From an uncultured Clostridia bacterium (GTDB lineage: Bacteria > Bacillota > Clostridia > UBA1212 > UBA1255): a stretch of 48,455 nt of DNA. The stretch lies in assembly GCA_947625435.1 (NCBI GenBank), contig CANQOI010000009.1:1-48455 (forward strand). Reading direction: 5' to 3'. The notes below the pieces were generated by a model that was not told the DNA's origin, ran no database searches, and saw only the letters and a program-made list of their open reading frames with translations. Of this stretch, positions 18,094 through 26,693 are shown one piece after another (position 1 is the first letter of the stretch; each line of letters begins with the position of its first letter). Made by a program: the position numbers and the translations under genes.

Positions 18094-19476
18094 ATGATAA
18101 TTCAATACACCGGCATAAGGAAGATAAACGGACCTCTCATAGTCATGAGCGGCGTTGAGAATGTAGCCTACGACGAGCTTGTGGAGATACATCTGGGCGA
18201 CGGTACGGTGCGCATGGGCAATGTCGTGGATATTGAAAAGGGAACTGCCGTGATACAGGTGTTCGAGGGAACGCGCGGCATGTCTCTGGGCTCCGAGGCC
18301 AGCACATTTCTCGGGCACCCCATGGAGCTCGGACTGTCCGAGGAGATACTCGGGCGCGTCTTTGACGGAGCGGGAAGGCCGGCGGACGGACTGGGCCCCG
18401 TATATTCAGAGGTAAAGAGAGATGTGAACGGGCTTCCCATAAATCCCATATCGAGAAAATATCCGAGGAACTACATCAGGACCGGAATATCGAGCATTGA
18501 CGGACTGATAACGCTCATAAGAGGGCAGAAGCTGCCGGTATTTTCCGGAAACGGTATGCCGCACGACAAGCTGGCCGCTCAGATCGTGAAACAGGCCGGA
18601 CTTTCAAACGGCGGCGATAAATTCGCAGTCGTTTTCGCCGCCATAGGCGTGAAACACGAGGTGGCGGAATTTTTCAGGAATTCGTTCGCCGACAGCGGCG
18701 TCCTGAGCAGAGTCGTCATGTATCTGAATCTCACGAACGATCCTGCGGTGGAACGTATCTTTACGCCGAGGTGCGCTCTCACTGCCGCCGAATATCTCGC
18801 TTTTGAAAAGGATTATCACGTGCTCGTGATACTGTCGGATATGACGGCTTACTGCGAAGCGCTCCGCGAGATATCGTCCTCCCGCGGTGAGATACCGAGC
18901 AGAAAGGGCTACCCCGGATACCTTTACAGCGATCTGGCGTCCCTTTACGAACGGGCGGGAATGCTGAAGGACAGACCCGGCTCCGTGACGCAGATACCCA
19001 TACTCACCATGCCTAACGACGATATAAATCACCCCATACCGGATCTTACGGGATATATAACCGAGGGTCAGATAGTCCTCGACAGGACCCTGAACCAGAA
19101 GGGGATATATCCGCCCGTCAGCATTTTACCGTCGCTTTCGCGTCTCATGAAGGACGGGATAGGTAAGGATTATACGAGAGAGGATCACTCGGCGGTGGCG
19201 AACCAGCTTTTCTCGGCGTATTCGAAGGTACAGGAAATAAGAGCGCTGGCGTCCGTTATAGGAGAGGAGGACCTCAGCCCCGAGGACAGGAAATATATGG
19301 ATTTCGGCAGGGAATTCGAAGACAGATTCCTTTCACAGTCGTACGACGACAACAGATCCATAGCGGAAACGCTGGATCTGGGCTGGAAGCTCCTTTCAAT
19401 GCTCGGGAGAGATCAGCTTGACAGAATAGATCCGGAGTTGATAGATAAATATGGCACAGCATGTAACACCGACTAA
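18094..19476 (+). CDS. ntpB: V-type ATPase subunit B
   Basis: Non-catalytic nucleotide-binding subunit of the V1 head of a V/A-type ATPase, 460 residues, the normal length. The N-terminal beta-barrel (GPLIVMSG), RVFDGAGRP, the altered P-loop [10 protein letters not shown] and the B-type C-terminal SRLMKDGIG segment are all visible. A ribosome site AAGGG precedes ATG 18094. In known operons B sits between A and D. Here D follows with a 26-base overlap, but the gene upstream is a sugar kinase and no A, E, C, F, I or K subunit is in the window, so the complex must be completed from elsewhere. Confidence 0.95.
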   Translation: MIIQYTGIRKINGPLIVMSGVENVAYDELVEIHLGDGTVRMGNVVDIEKGTAVIQVFEGTRGMSLGSEASTFLGHPMELGLSEEILGRVFDGAGRPADGLGPVYSEVKRDVNGLPINPISRKYPRNYIRTGISSIDGLITLIRGQKLPVFSGNGMPHDKLAAQIVKQAGLSNGGDKFAVVFAAIGVKHEVAEFFRNSFADSGVLSRVVMYLNLTNDPAVERIFTPRCALTAAEYLAFEKDYHVLVILSDMTAYCEALREISSSRGEIPSRKGYPGYLYSDLASLYERAGMLKDRPGSVTQIPILTMPNDDINHPIPDLTGYITEGQIVLDRTLNQKGIYPPVSILPSLSRLMKDGIGKDYTREDHSAVANQLFSAYSKVQEIRALASVIGEEDLSPEDRKYMDFGREFEDRFLSQSYDDNRSIAETLDLGWKLLSMLGRDQLDRIDPELIDKYGTACNTD

Positions 19477-20074
19477 AAGCAATCTCATAAATGCGAGAAA
19501 CAGTCTCAGGATGGCGACGCAGGGCTACGATATGCTCGACCTTAAGCGCAGGCTCCTCATGCGTGAGCTTGCCGGATATACCGAAAAGGAAAAGCGTATC
19601 GAGGAGGAGCTCCGTACCGCTCTCGCAGAGGCGTACGATGTGCTGAAAGAGGCGAATGTACGCATGGGTCTTGAACGTGTGGGTGCGCTGGCAGCCAGCA
19701 TACCCGAAATAAATGATATAGACATAAAGTTTTACAGCGTGATGGGCGTTGAGATCCCCATAGTGAGGCGGCTGTCCAAGCCTGAAAGAAAGCCGCACAT
19801 GAGCCTGTACAAGACAGACCTTTCTCTTGACGAGGCGGCCTTCAGATTCAGCAGAGTGACGGAGCTGTGCATGAAATATGCCGAGGTGCTGAGCGCTGTC
19901 GAACGCCTCGGCAGGAGCATACGCAAGACCCGCACGCGCGCCAATGCTCTTAAAAATATAATGATACCGCGTTACACGAAGATGACGGCCGAAATATCGG
20001 AAGCGATAGAAGAAAAGGAGCGCGGGGAATTCTCCCGTCTTAAGGCCATCAAAAAGCTCGTGGAGAATAAGTAA
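19451..20074 (+). CDS. ntpD: V-type ATPase subunit D (central stalk)
   Basis: Central rotor-stalk subunit of the V/A-type ATPase, 207 residues. The N-terminal TPTKSNL, followed by a long coiled coil of charged residues, is the hallmark of the family. A matching C-terminal helix (about 140-207) completes the antiparallel coiled coil. It starts inside the B gene (26-base overlap), so expression is coupled to B in the stoichiometric pair. A hairpin with a T-run follows the stop. Confidence 0.94.
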   Translation: MAQHVTPTKSNLINARNSLRMATQGYDMLDLKRRLLMRELAGYTEKEKRIEEELRTALAEAYDVLKEANVRMGLERVGALAASIPEINDIDIKFYSVMGVEIPIVRRLSKPERKPHMSLYKTDLSLDEAAFRFSRVTELCMKYAEVLSAVERLGRSIRKTRTRANALKNIMIPRYTKMTAEISEAIEEKERGEFSRLKAIKKLVENK

Positions 20075-20075
20075 A

Positions 20076-20105
20076 GACCGGCCGTTTACGGACAGGGTCC
20101 TTTTT
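20076..20105 (+). terminator. Intrinsic terminator after the V-ATPase B-D genes
   Basis: A nested hairpin (outer GACC/GGTC, inner CCGT/ACGG) directly follows the ntpD stop and runs into a five-T tract at 20101-20105. Confidence 0.6.
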
Positions 20106-20113
20106 GGTAGAAT
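20085..20113 (+). promoter_or_regulatory. Candidate promoter for the 20149/LTA-synthase pair
   Basis: A -35 like TTTACG (20085-20090), 17 bases, then -10 TAGAAT (20108-20113). It overlaps the preceding terminator and would start transcription about 30 bases before the small membrane-protein gene. Confidence 0.45.
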
Positions 20114-20148
20114 AACGGGAGCATGCGAGGAATATTTTACATGCGAGA

Positions 20149-20499
20149 ATGCGAAAGGCTGCGGTACGAGTCATGGATACGATGATAGTTTTTATAAATA
20201 TTTTCTTTATACCGATGATATCGGTTCATATTTACTGCAAAAGGAACAATGTCAGGCCGGTATTATCCGCCTCTTCTGTCGTGAGATACTGTATATTCAC
20301 TGTGGCCGTGTTCCTGACGGCAAAGCTCGGGGCGGAATTCGTAAGTATATTTTACACTCTGGCGATACCTCCCGTGGACGCGTATTATACGATATTTGCG
20401 GTGCCCGCGGCTGTCATAGTCCCGTTTGCGGTTGAATTCTTCAGAAAATATTTACGTCCCCGCGTTAAGATAGAAAAAAACGAAGATGAGAAAGAATAA
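20149..20499 (+). CDS. Small membrane protein upstream of LTA synthase-like gene
   Basis: I do not recognise a named family. It has 116 residues with three hydrophobic segments (about 10-27, 40-65 and 72-98) and a short charged cytoplasmic tail (KIEKNEDEKE). The ATG at 20149 has a poor ribosome site; ATG 20173 (MDTMIV) is a credible alternative. Its 3' end overlaps the LTA synthase-like gene by 14 bases, so it is probably an accessory or topology partner of that enzyme (inference from coupling). Confidence 0.65.
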   Translation: MRKAAVRVMDTMIVFINIFFIPMISVHIYCKRNNVRPVLSASSVVRYCIFTVAVFLTAKLGAEFVSIFYTLAIPPVDAYYTIFAVPAAVIVPFAVEFFRKYLRPRVKIEKNEDEKE

Positions 20500-22045
20500 C
20501 GGCGATAACGGCAATTATAAACATAAAAATATTCTGAGAACGGTTCTCCGCGCCGCCGCCGTCACGGCGGGAGGCGTACTCATAGCCTTGGCCGGAGCGG
20601 TATTTGCCGTTTCGAGATGGCTTGACAGAACGTACGACATGGATTTCAGCGCGCTCCTGCACACACTGATATCGCCTCTTAAAGGAACGAGCAGCAGCGT
20701 GATAAACGATATAATAGGCGAATGCGTGCCGGCGGCGCTCGTATGCCTTGCCGTATATGCCGCCGCCGTATTTGTATTTTACCAGAGACGGGTGACCGTG
20801 CGGCTTTCGGCGAATATTTTACGGAAGGAACGCTGTATTGACGCGCTGAAGCTGTCACGCAGGGTGCTGCCGCTCGTGTGCCTTGCCGTGTTCGTCATGT
20901 CGCTTTATAACTGCTATGACGTGCTCGGTATCGCGGAGTGGAGGGAAGCGCAGGGACAGCAGACCGAGATATATGAAGAACATTATACAGATCCGGCGGA
21001 TGTGGAGATAACCGAAAGAGGTAAAACGAAGAATATCATTTACATATACGTGGAAAGTCTGGAAACAACGTACGCATCGAAGGCCGTGGGCGGATTCCAG
21101 CCCTCGGTGAATTTTATACCTTACGCCACCGAGCTCGCTCTTTCGGATGAAAACATCTCATTTTCGGAAAACGGCATGCTGGGAGGATTTTATACGACGC
21201 CCGGCTCCGACTGGACAATGGGAGGTATATTCTCTACCACAACGGGACTGCCCTTTGAATTTCCCACGGAGAGGAACAGCCTCGGGAAACACGAAAAGTT
21301 CGCATCGGGAGTCACTTCTCTCGGTCAGATATTACAGCAAAGGGGATATTATCAGGAATTTTTGTGCGGCTCCAAGTCTGAATTCGGAGGAAGAAGGGAC
21401 TATTTCGAGCAGCACGGCGATTATGAGATATTCGACCACGCCACGGCTATCGAGAAGGGATACATAGCGCCGGACTATTACGTTTGGTGGGGATACGAGG
21501 ACTACATACTCTACAAAATAGCTAAAGACGAGCTTTCGAGGATAGCCGAAACGGAGCAGCCGTTTAATTTTACTCTCCTTACAGTGGATCAGCACTCCGT
21601 CGGCGGCTGCGTATGCCCTCTGTGCGGCAGTGATTATGACGAAAAGCTTTCAAATGTGCTCCTGTGCGGCGACAGGCAGCTTTATGATTTCGTTAACTGG
21701 TGCAAGGAACAGGATTTTTACGAGGACACGATAATCGTAATAACGGGCGATCATCCGAGAATGGACACTATCCTTGTGGACGGCGCCGACAAAAGGCCTG
21801 TTTATAACTGCTTTATCAATACGGGACTCGAACCGGTGCAGCCCATGAGGAGCAGGACTTTCACGTCTCAGGACATATTTCCCACTGTGCTGTATGCGAT
21901 GGGCTTTGATATAGAGGGCGACAGGCTGGGGCTGGGCACTAACCTTTTCTCGGACATGCCCACGCTCTCAGAGGAGCTCGGCATCGATTATTACCTGGGT
22001 GAGCTTGCCAAGAGCTCTCTGTATTATATACGCAGATTTTCATGA
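20486..22045 (+). CDS. LTA synthase/sulfatase-family membrane phosphoglycerol transferase
   Basis: Member of the alkaline phosphatase-superfamily lipoteichoic acid synthases, which transfer phosphoglycerol to lipid-linked polymers outside the membrane. It has 519 residues with about three N-terminal membrane helices (near 18-42, 65-100 and 128-150) and an extracellular sulfatase domain. The metal-binding segment IYVESLE, the nucleophile Thr244 in GSDWTMGG and the GDH metal site late in the domain (TGDHPRMD) are intact. It has fewer helices than classical five-helix LtaS, so the product could be another phosphoglycerol- or phosphoethanolamine-modified glycan. The stop overlaps the convergent nucleosidase gene by 6 bases. 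Confidence 0.85.
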   Translation: MRKNNGDNGNYKHKNILRTVLRAAAVTAGGVLIALAGAVFAVSRWLDRTYDMDFSALLHTLISPLKGTSSSVINDIIGECVPAALVCLAVYAAAVFVFYQRRVTVRLSANILRKERCIDALKLSRRVLPLVCLAVFVMSLYNCYDVLGIAEWREAQGQQTEIYEEHYTDPADVEITERGKTKNIIYIYVESLETTYASKAVGGFQPSVNFIPYATELALSDENISFSENGMLGGFYTTPGSDWTMGGIFSTTTGLPFEFPTERNSLGKHEKFASGVTSLGQILQQRGYYQEFLCGSKSEFGGRRDYFEQHGDYEIFDHATAIEKGYIAPDYYVWWGYEDYILYKIAKDELSRIAETEQPFNFTLLTVDQHSVGGCVCPLCGSDYDEKLSNVLLCGDRQLYDFVNWCKEQDFYEDTIIVITGDHPRMDTILVDGADKRPVYNCFINTGLEPVQPMRSRTFTSQDIFPTVLYAMGFDIEGDRLGLGTNLFSDMPTLSEELGIDYYLGELAKSSLYYIRRFS

Positions 22046-22723
22046 CGGTAACTGCCTGTAAAGACGTGTCAGGTAGTCGTATATGTAATCCTGAAGAAGG
22101 GCGTGGGCACCGTCGAAGTCCTCCGGCTCGCCTGTGAGCTCGTTGTTTGATATGATGCGTATTCCTATCACGGGAACTTTGAAAATGTCGCATGTCTTAT
22201 AGACGGCGGCGCTCTCCATATCCTCGCACAGCTCCCCGTACTTGGCATGGAGCTCGTCTATCGTGCCCGGACCCCTTGAATATATATCGCCCGACCCGAG
22301 CCTGCCGTGCAAGACCGTTCCGCGCGCCTCATCGAGAAGCTGCCTCGAGGCACAGAACGGTGAAATGTCATTTTCTCCCTCAAGCTCCCGCAGAGCGTCG
22401 TTTATGTATACTGCCGTATCGCCTATCACGATATCTCCCACGCGCATTTTTCGCGTGTGCCCGCCGGCGGTCCCCTGATTTATGATAAAGCGCGGGCTGT
22501 AATGGGCTATTCCGAGCTGCGTTGCTATGCACGCGTTCATGATGCCCATTCCCGTCCGTGAAATTATTATATCACTGCCCGTTTCGGGATGTGTTGTTTC
22601 GTAAAAATAATAACCGTTTAGGATATTTTCGTTGCCTCCGGGCATTTTACGTATGAGCGAACGTATTTCGGTATCGACTGCGCCCTGAACGATCACTCTG
22701 CATTTTGCGGATGTGTTATACAT
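22040..22723 (-). CDS. Nucleoside phosphorylase/MTA-SAH nucleosidase-family protein with Asn in the catalytic position
   Basis: PNP/UDP phosphorylase (NP-I) family protein of 227 residues, closest in plan to 5'-methylthioadenosine/S-adenosylhomocysteine nucleosidase. The ribose-binding EDMESAAVYKTC segment (MTAN: DMEGAA) is present. The usual catalytic Asp in the ISD motif is Asn here (RIISNNE), which suggests a change of purine preference or mechanism. The N-terminal start VIVQGAVDTEI replaces the usual IGAMEEE, another sign of a divergent subfamily. The start at 22723 has AAGGAG 8 bases upstream, and a strong promoter lies 47 bases further up. Confidence 0.75.
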   Translation of the reverse strand: MYNTSAKCRVIVQGAVDTEIRSLIRKMPGGNENILNGYYFYETTHPETGSDIIISRTGMGIMNACIATQLGIAHYSPRFIINQGTAGGHTRKMRVGDIVIGDTAVYINDALRELEGENDISPFCASRQLLDEARGTVLHGRLGSGDIYSRGPGTIDELHAKYGELCEDMESAAVYKTCDIFKVPVIGIRIISNNELTGEPEDFDGAHALLQDYIYDYLTRLYRQLPS

Positions 22724-22769
22724 AAATACGGCTCCTTATGTCACTTTGATTCCGTAAGTTCTTGCTCTC

Positions 22770-22798
22770 ATTATACACGAAAATACGAGGGCTTACAA
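22770..22798 (-). promoter_or_regulatory. Sigma-A promoter of the nucleosidase gene
   Basis: On the minus strand TTGTAA (22798-22793), 17 bases, then a perfect TATAAT (22775-22770). It is divergent from, and only 27 bases away from, the promoter of the dockerin glycosidase. Confidence 0.85.
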
Positions 22799-22824
22799 GA
22801 TCATAAAACTGTTCCGTGTTTCTG

Positions 22825-22853
22825 TTGACGGAAAACGGATTTGTTGCTATACT
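22825..22853 (+). promoter_or_regulatory. Sigma-A promoter of the dockerin glycosidase gene
   Basis: TTGACG (22825-22830), 17 bases, then TATACT (22848-22853) with an extended TGC. The transcript start would fall near 22860, which excludes any start codon upstream of it and supports ATG 22901. Confidence 0.85.
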
Positions 22854-22900
22854 CAGGCTACTTATTTTTATGGGTTTTACCTGAAGGGAGTACGATCGAT

Positions 22901-25051
22901 ATGAGAAGAATGTCAGATTTCGGAAACGGTGTGCGCTTTATGAGTAGATTGTTCGCACTGTTTCTTATAGCTTCTCTGTGCATGGGCTTTGATATTTTCG
23001 CAGCGGGAGATACTGCGGAGGTCAGGCCGGACTCGTGGGCCGCAGTGGACGGTCTCGGAAGAACGGTAAGCACATATGACGATGTGGGAGAGACGCGGGA
23101 CGGAAAATATGTAGGTATATTTTACTGGACGTGGCATTACGATTTTGCAAGGAGCACGCGCGCAAGGAACGTGACCGAGATAATAAACGAGCATCCGGAG
23201 GCGAGGAACGATTACAATCACTCCGCGTGGGGCAGAGGCACCGGCGGACAGTACTTCTTCTGGGACAAACCGATATTCGACTATTACATCAACACAGACG
23301 AATATGTGGTAAGAGAGCAGGCAGAGCTCCTGGCCGATGCCGGCGTAGATGTGATATTCTTTGACTGCACGAACGGAACATTCGTGTGGGAGCCCGCATA
23401 CGAAACGGTATTCAAAGTATTCGAGGAAGCAAGAGCGCAGGGCGTGAAGACTCCGCAGATAGCGTTCATGATGAATTTCGGCGGAGCGCAGGACACGGCC
23501 ACACAGCTCGAATACGTATACAAGGATATATATAAACCGGGAAGATATGAGGATCTGTGGTTTAAATGGGACGGAAAGCCCCTGGTGCTCGCAAGAAAGA
23601 AGAGCACTACATACGCGGGAGATATGTCTACGGAGCTTCGCAAATTCTTTACATTCAGATACTGCAACCCGAGCTATTATACGCAGGATCAGCCCATATC
23701 GCAGGGTCAGTGGGGATGGTGCTCCGTATATCCTCAGACTAAGTACGGAGTGAGAGACGACGGCTCGGTGGAACAGATGACCGTGAGCGTGGCGCAGAAT
23801 GCCAGCGATAACGGCGGACCTATAGCAATGAACGACTACAGGGGCGGAGTATACGGAAGAGGTTATGCAAAAGGCGATTATTCATATACGTATACATATC
23901 AGGGACAGGAAATAAAGGTAGACAAGAATACGCAGGACGCGTATCTTTACGGGCTCAACTTCCAGCAGCAGTGGGATTACGCTATGTCGGTCGACCCGGA
24001 TTTCATATTCATAACCGGATGGAACGAATGGGTGGCTATACGCCAGCAGTCATGGCAGGGCACGACAAACGCATTTGCGGATCAGTACAATGCCGAATTC
24101 AGCCGTGACGTGGAGCCGTCAGACGGCGTGCTCAAGGACTTTTTCTACTATCAGATGGTAGACAATATACGTAAATTCAAGGGCGTCGGCAAGAACCCGT
24201 ATTCCGGAACGGATGCCGGAGTATATAAGACTATAGACATACACAGCAGCAGCGATCAGTGGGCCGATGTTGAGCTCCGGTACGACCATTATCAGAATAA
24301 CACATGGGACAGAGATTCAAACGGCTGGCTCGGCATGAAGCGCATGACGTATTCCACGATGAGGAATGACTTTGTATCCTTCAAGGTGGCATACGACGAT
24401 GAATATGTCTACTTCCTCGCAGAAACGGCGGACAACATAACGAGCTCTTCGGGAGTATCGTGGATGCACCTTTATATCGATACGGACCCCACGGGCATTT
24501 CACCGAACTGGGAGGGCTTTGAGTATGTTGTGAACAGGATACCGCTCACGACACCCGAATGGGCAGGATACTGTAAGGTGGACAGCTCAGCCGGAGGATG
24601 GAAGTTCAGAGAGGTGGGACGTGCGGAATATACCGTAAACGGAAAACGCATGCAGATCGCGATACCCAGAGCGATGTTGGGACTTGAGGATGTAAACGGC
24701 ACCATGCCGGCATTCAACTTTAAGTGGTCGGATAACACGGTCGCTCCGGGCGCCACATCTGATTCCGGGAACATACTTGACTTCTACAAGTACGGAGACG
24801 TCGCTCCGGGAGGAAGATTTATGTTCACATTTGATCCTGCAGAATTCGGCACCAAGGGAGACGTGAACGCGGACGGCAGCATAAATGTTGCGGACGCAAG
24901 CCTTGTCATGCAGATACTGGCCGAATGGGATATGCCCGAAGGAACTGTCGTATCCAATGCGGATATAAACGGAAACGGCAAAGTGGACGTGCAGGACGCG
25001 ACGCTCATACTGCAGCATATCGCAGGCTGGTTCGACGAATTCCCCGTGTAA
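22901..25051 (+). CDS. Secreted glycosidase-like protein with CBM9-like module and type I dockerin
   Basis: A 716-residue exported protein. A signal peptide (about 1-35) ends near AAG. A catalytic-type barrel (about 40-435) has YVGIFYWTWH, FFDCTNG (about 153-159) and GWNEW (373-377, with Glu376 a candidate catalytic residue). These resemble the GH99/WbsX-like barrels, but exact family and substrate are not certain. A CBM9-like module (about 442-650, with IDTDPTG and WEGFEYVVNR) should bind glycan ends. A type I dockerin (about 652-716) has two Ca-binding loops, DVNADGSINVAD and DINGNGKVDVQD, for cohesin docking. The start at 22901 has GAAGGGAG 10 bases upstream and lies after the promoter. 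A full paralog lies at 30120-32192. Confidence 0.85.
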   Translation: MRRMSDFGNGVRFMSRLFALFLIASLCMGFDIFAAGDTAEVRPDSWAAVDGLGRTVSTYDDVGETRDGKYVGIFYWTWHYDFARSTRARNVTEIINEHPEARNDYNHSAWGRGTGGQYFFWDKPIFDYYINTDEYVVREQAELLADAGVDVIFFDCTNGTFVWEPAYETVFKVFEEARAQGVKTPQIAFMMNFGGAQDTATQLEYVYKDIYKPGRYEDLWFKWDGKPLVLARKKSTTYAGDMSTELRKFFTFRYCNPSYYTQDQPISQGQWGWCSVYPQTKYGVRDDGSVEQMTVSVAQNASDNGGPIAMNDYRGGVYGRGYAKGDYSYTYTYQGQEIKVDKNTQDAYLYGLNFQQQWDYAMSVDPDFIFITGWNEWVAIRQQSWQGTTNAFADQYNAEFSRDVEPSDGVLKDFFYYQMVDNIRKFKGVGKNPYSGTDAGVYKTIDIHSSSDQWADVELRYDHYQNNTWDRDSNGWLGMKRMTYSTMRNDFVSFKVAYDDEYVYFLAETADNITSSSGVSWMHLYIDTDPTGISPNWEGFEYVVNRIPLTTPEWAGYCKVDSSAGGWKFREVGRAEYTVNGKRMQIAIPRAMLGLEDVNGTMPAFNFKWSDNTVAPGATSDSGNILDFYKYGDVAPGGRFMFTFDPAEFGTKGDVNADGSINVADASLVMQILAEWDMPEGTVVSNADINGNGKVDVQDATLILQHIAGWFDEFPV

Positions 25052-26648
25052 AACAGCTTGACTGTCATACATTAAGTGTATAATATTGTACTGTCATAGA
25101 CCAAGCATACAGAGGTATCGATATCACATGAAAAAGATCATAAGCATACTTATCGCGTTTTCCGTTTTTACGGCAATGTGCTCCGGAATGTTCGCATATG
25201 CGGCGGACGACGGAGAGCCCTTGCCGCATGCTCATATTGAAGACATAACGGCGCCTGCCTTTAATGTCAAAGCCACAGGTGTGGTGTCTCTCCCGGGCGG
25301 ATATAAATACTATTCGGCAGTATTCACAAACCCGATATATGAAGCCGAAGCTTCAGAGCATGTGCCTGAGCCGGGCCTGCCCGTGCCTGCCGCATACTAT
25401 GCCGCAGCCGGATCCTCAGAAGAGTACACAGAAGGGATCGAAGCCGCTGCAGACATAATGAGAGAGCACATGAAAAACAGGATAAGTACGTTTACAATAA
25501 ACATGAGATCGTCTGTGTACCCGGATCCCGGTGAGCTTACGAGGATCGCGTCGGAAGCTTTCAGGCATACTGGAAATCCCAAAGAGGGAGATTATATCCG
25601 TTTTCAGCTTGACAACTGGTCCGCGCGGAATACATTTCACTATGACGGCGTGTATTATTATTCAAATATAACATTCAACGTTAACTATTTCACTGACGCT
25701 TCACAGGAGTCGGAGGTTGACAGTATCGTCGGGACGCTCGTTAAAGAGTTCTCAGCCCAAAAGACCGATCATGACAGGATAGCCGCCGCATATGAATACA
25801 TATGCGACCATGTGGCATACGACTATGGCAATCTTTACAACGACAACTATATGCTTAAATATACCGCTTACGCTGCCTTGAAGAAGGGCACGTCCGTATG
25901 TCAGGGCTATTCTGTCCTACTCTACAGACTTGCTCTGGAGCTCGGCATTGATTCCAGAATAATAACGGGGATCGGAAACAACGGAAATCATGCGTGGAAT
26001 ATAATAAAATTAAAGGGTAAATATTATAACGCAGACTCAACATGGGACGAAACCAACAAGCCGTCGTATTATAGATATTTTCTTAAATGCGATGCAAATT
26101 TTACGGATCATCAAAGGGGAGAAGCTTATGACAGCAGTGAATTCCGCAAGGCTTACCCCATGGCGGACAGGGATTATGAGAATGTGTCCTGCGGCGGCGA
26201 CCACAGCCCGGCGGCTCCCGTAGAAGAACATACAGTCAGAGCAACATGCACGACTGACGGCTCATACGAGGAGGTCATATACTGCTCTGTATGCGGCGAA
26301 GAGCTTCAGAGGAAGAAAGTGACCGTAAGTGCGACAGGTCATGTATGGAACGATTGGGTGATCGTAGAACCCGCCACAGAAGCATCGGACGGACTTAAGG
26401 AACGCGAATGCTCCGTATGCGGCACAAAAGAGACGCAGATGATACCTATGATCGGAAAGAGCGCCATAGGGGACGTGAACGCCGACGGCAGCATAAATGT
26501 TGCGGACGCGACCCTTATCATGCAGATATTGGCCGAATGGGATATGCCGGAAGGAATTGTCGTGCCCAACGCCGATCTGAACGGGAACGGCAAGACGGAC
26601 GTGCAGGACGCGACGCTCATACTGCAGCATATCGCAGGCTGGTTCGAC
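24857..26648 (+). repeat. Pair of near-identical dockerin-coding segments
   Basis: The dockerin-coding stretches 24857-25036 and 26469-26648 are nearly identical. Their last 52 bases (24985-25036 and 26597-26648) match exactly. The two host genes are otherwise unrelated, so the module was copied or homogenised recently. Confidence 0.85.
25058..25086 (+). promoter_or_regulatory. Candidate promoter of the transglutaminase-dockerin gene
   Basis: TTGACT (25058-25063), 17 bases, then TAATAT (25081-25086); an overlapping TATAAT at 25079 has 15-base spacing. A 9-base direct repeat ACTGTCATA flanks it (25061 and 25090). Confidence 0.6.
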
Positions 26649-26651
26649 TGA
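25128..26651 (+). CDS. Secreted transglutaminase-like protein with dockerin
   Basis: A 507-residue exported protein. The signal peptide (1-24, ending FAYA) is clear. A transglutaminase-like cysteine-protease fold has its full triad: Cys258 in SVCQGYS, His288 in NHAWN and Asp303 in YNADSTW. Two short CxxCG repeats follow (YCSVCGEE and ECSVCGTK), a cell-surface repeat type common in gut Firmicutes. A type I dockerin (about 447-507) is almost identical to that of the upstream glycosidase. The enzyme may cleave or cross-link proteins or peptidoglycan peptides on a cellulosome-like complex (inference). ATG 25128 gives a proper signal peptide, with AGAGG 12 bases upstream. Confidence 0.88.
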   Translation: MKKIISILIAFSVFTAMCSGMFAYAADDGEPLPHAHIEDITAPAFNVKATGVVSLPGGYKYYSAVFTNPIYEAEASEHVPEPGLPVPAAYYAAAGSSEEYTEGIEAAADIMREHMKNRISTFTINMRSSVYPDPGELTRIASEAFRHTGNPKEGDYIRFQLDNWSARNTFHYDGVYYYSNITFNVNYFTDASQESEVDSIVGTLVKEFSAQKTDHDRIAAAYEYICDHVAYDYGNLYNDNYMLKYTAYAALKKGTSVCQGYSVLLYRLALELGIDSRIITGIGNNGNHAWNIIKLKGKYYNADSTWDETNKPSYYRYFLKCDANFTDHQRGEAYDSSEFRKAYPMADRDYENVSCGGDHSPAAPVEEHTVRATCTTDGSYEEVIYCSVCGEELQRKKVTVSATGHVWNDWVIVEPATEASDGLKERECSVCGTKETQMIPMIGKSAIGDVNADGSINVADATLIMQILAEWDMPEGIVVPNADLNGNGKTDVQDATLILQHIAGWFD

Positions 26652-26693
26652 TTTTACATGTAATATAATCTAAAGATTCAAGGAGGACTTTAT

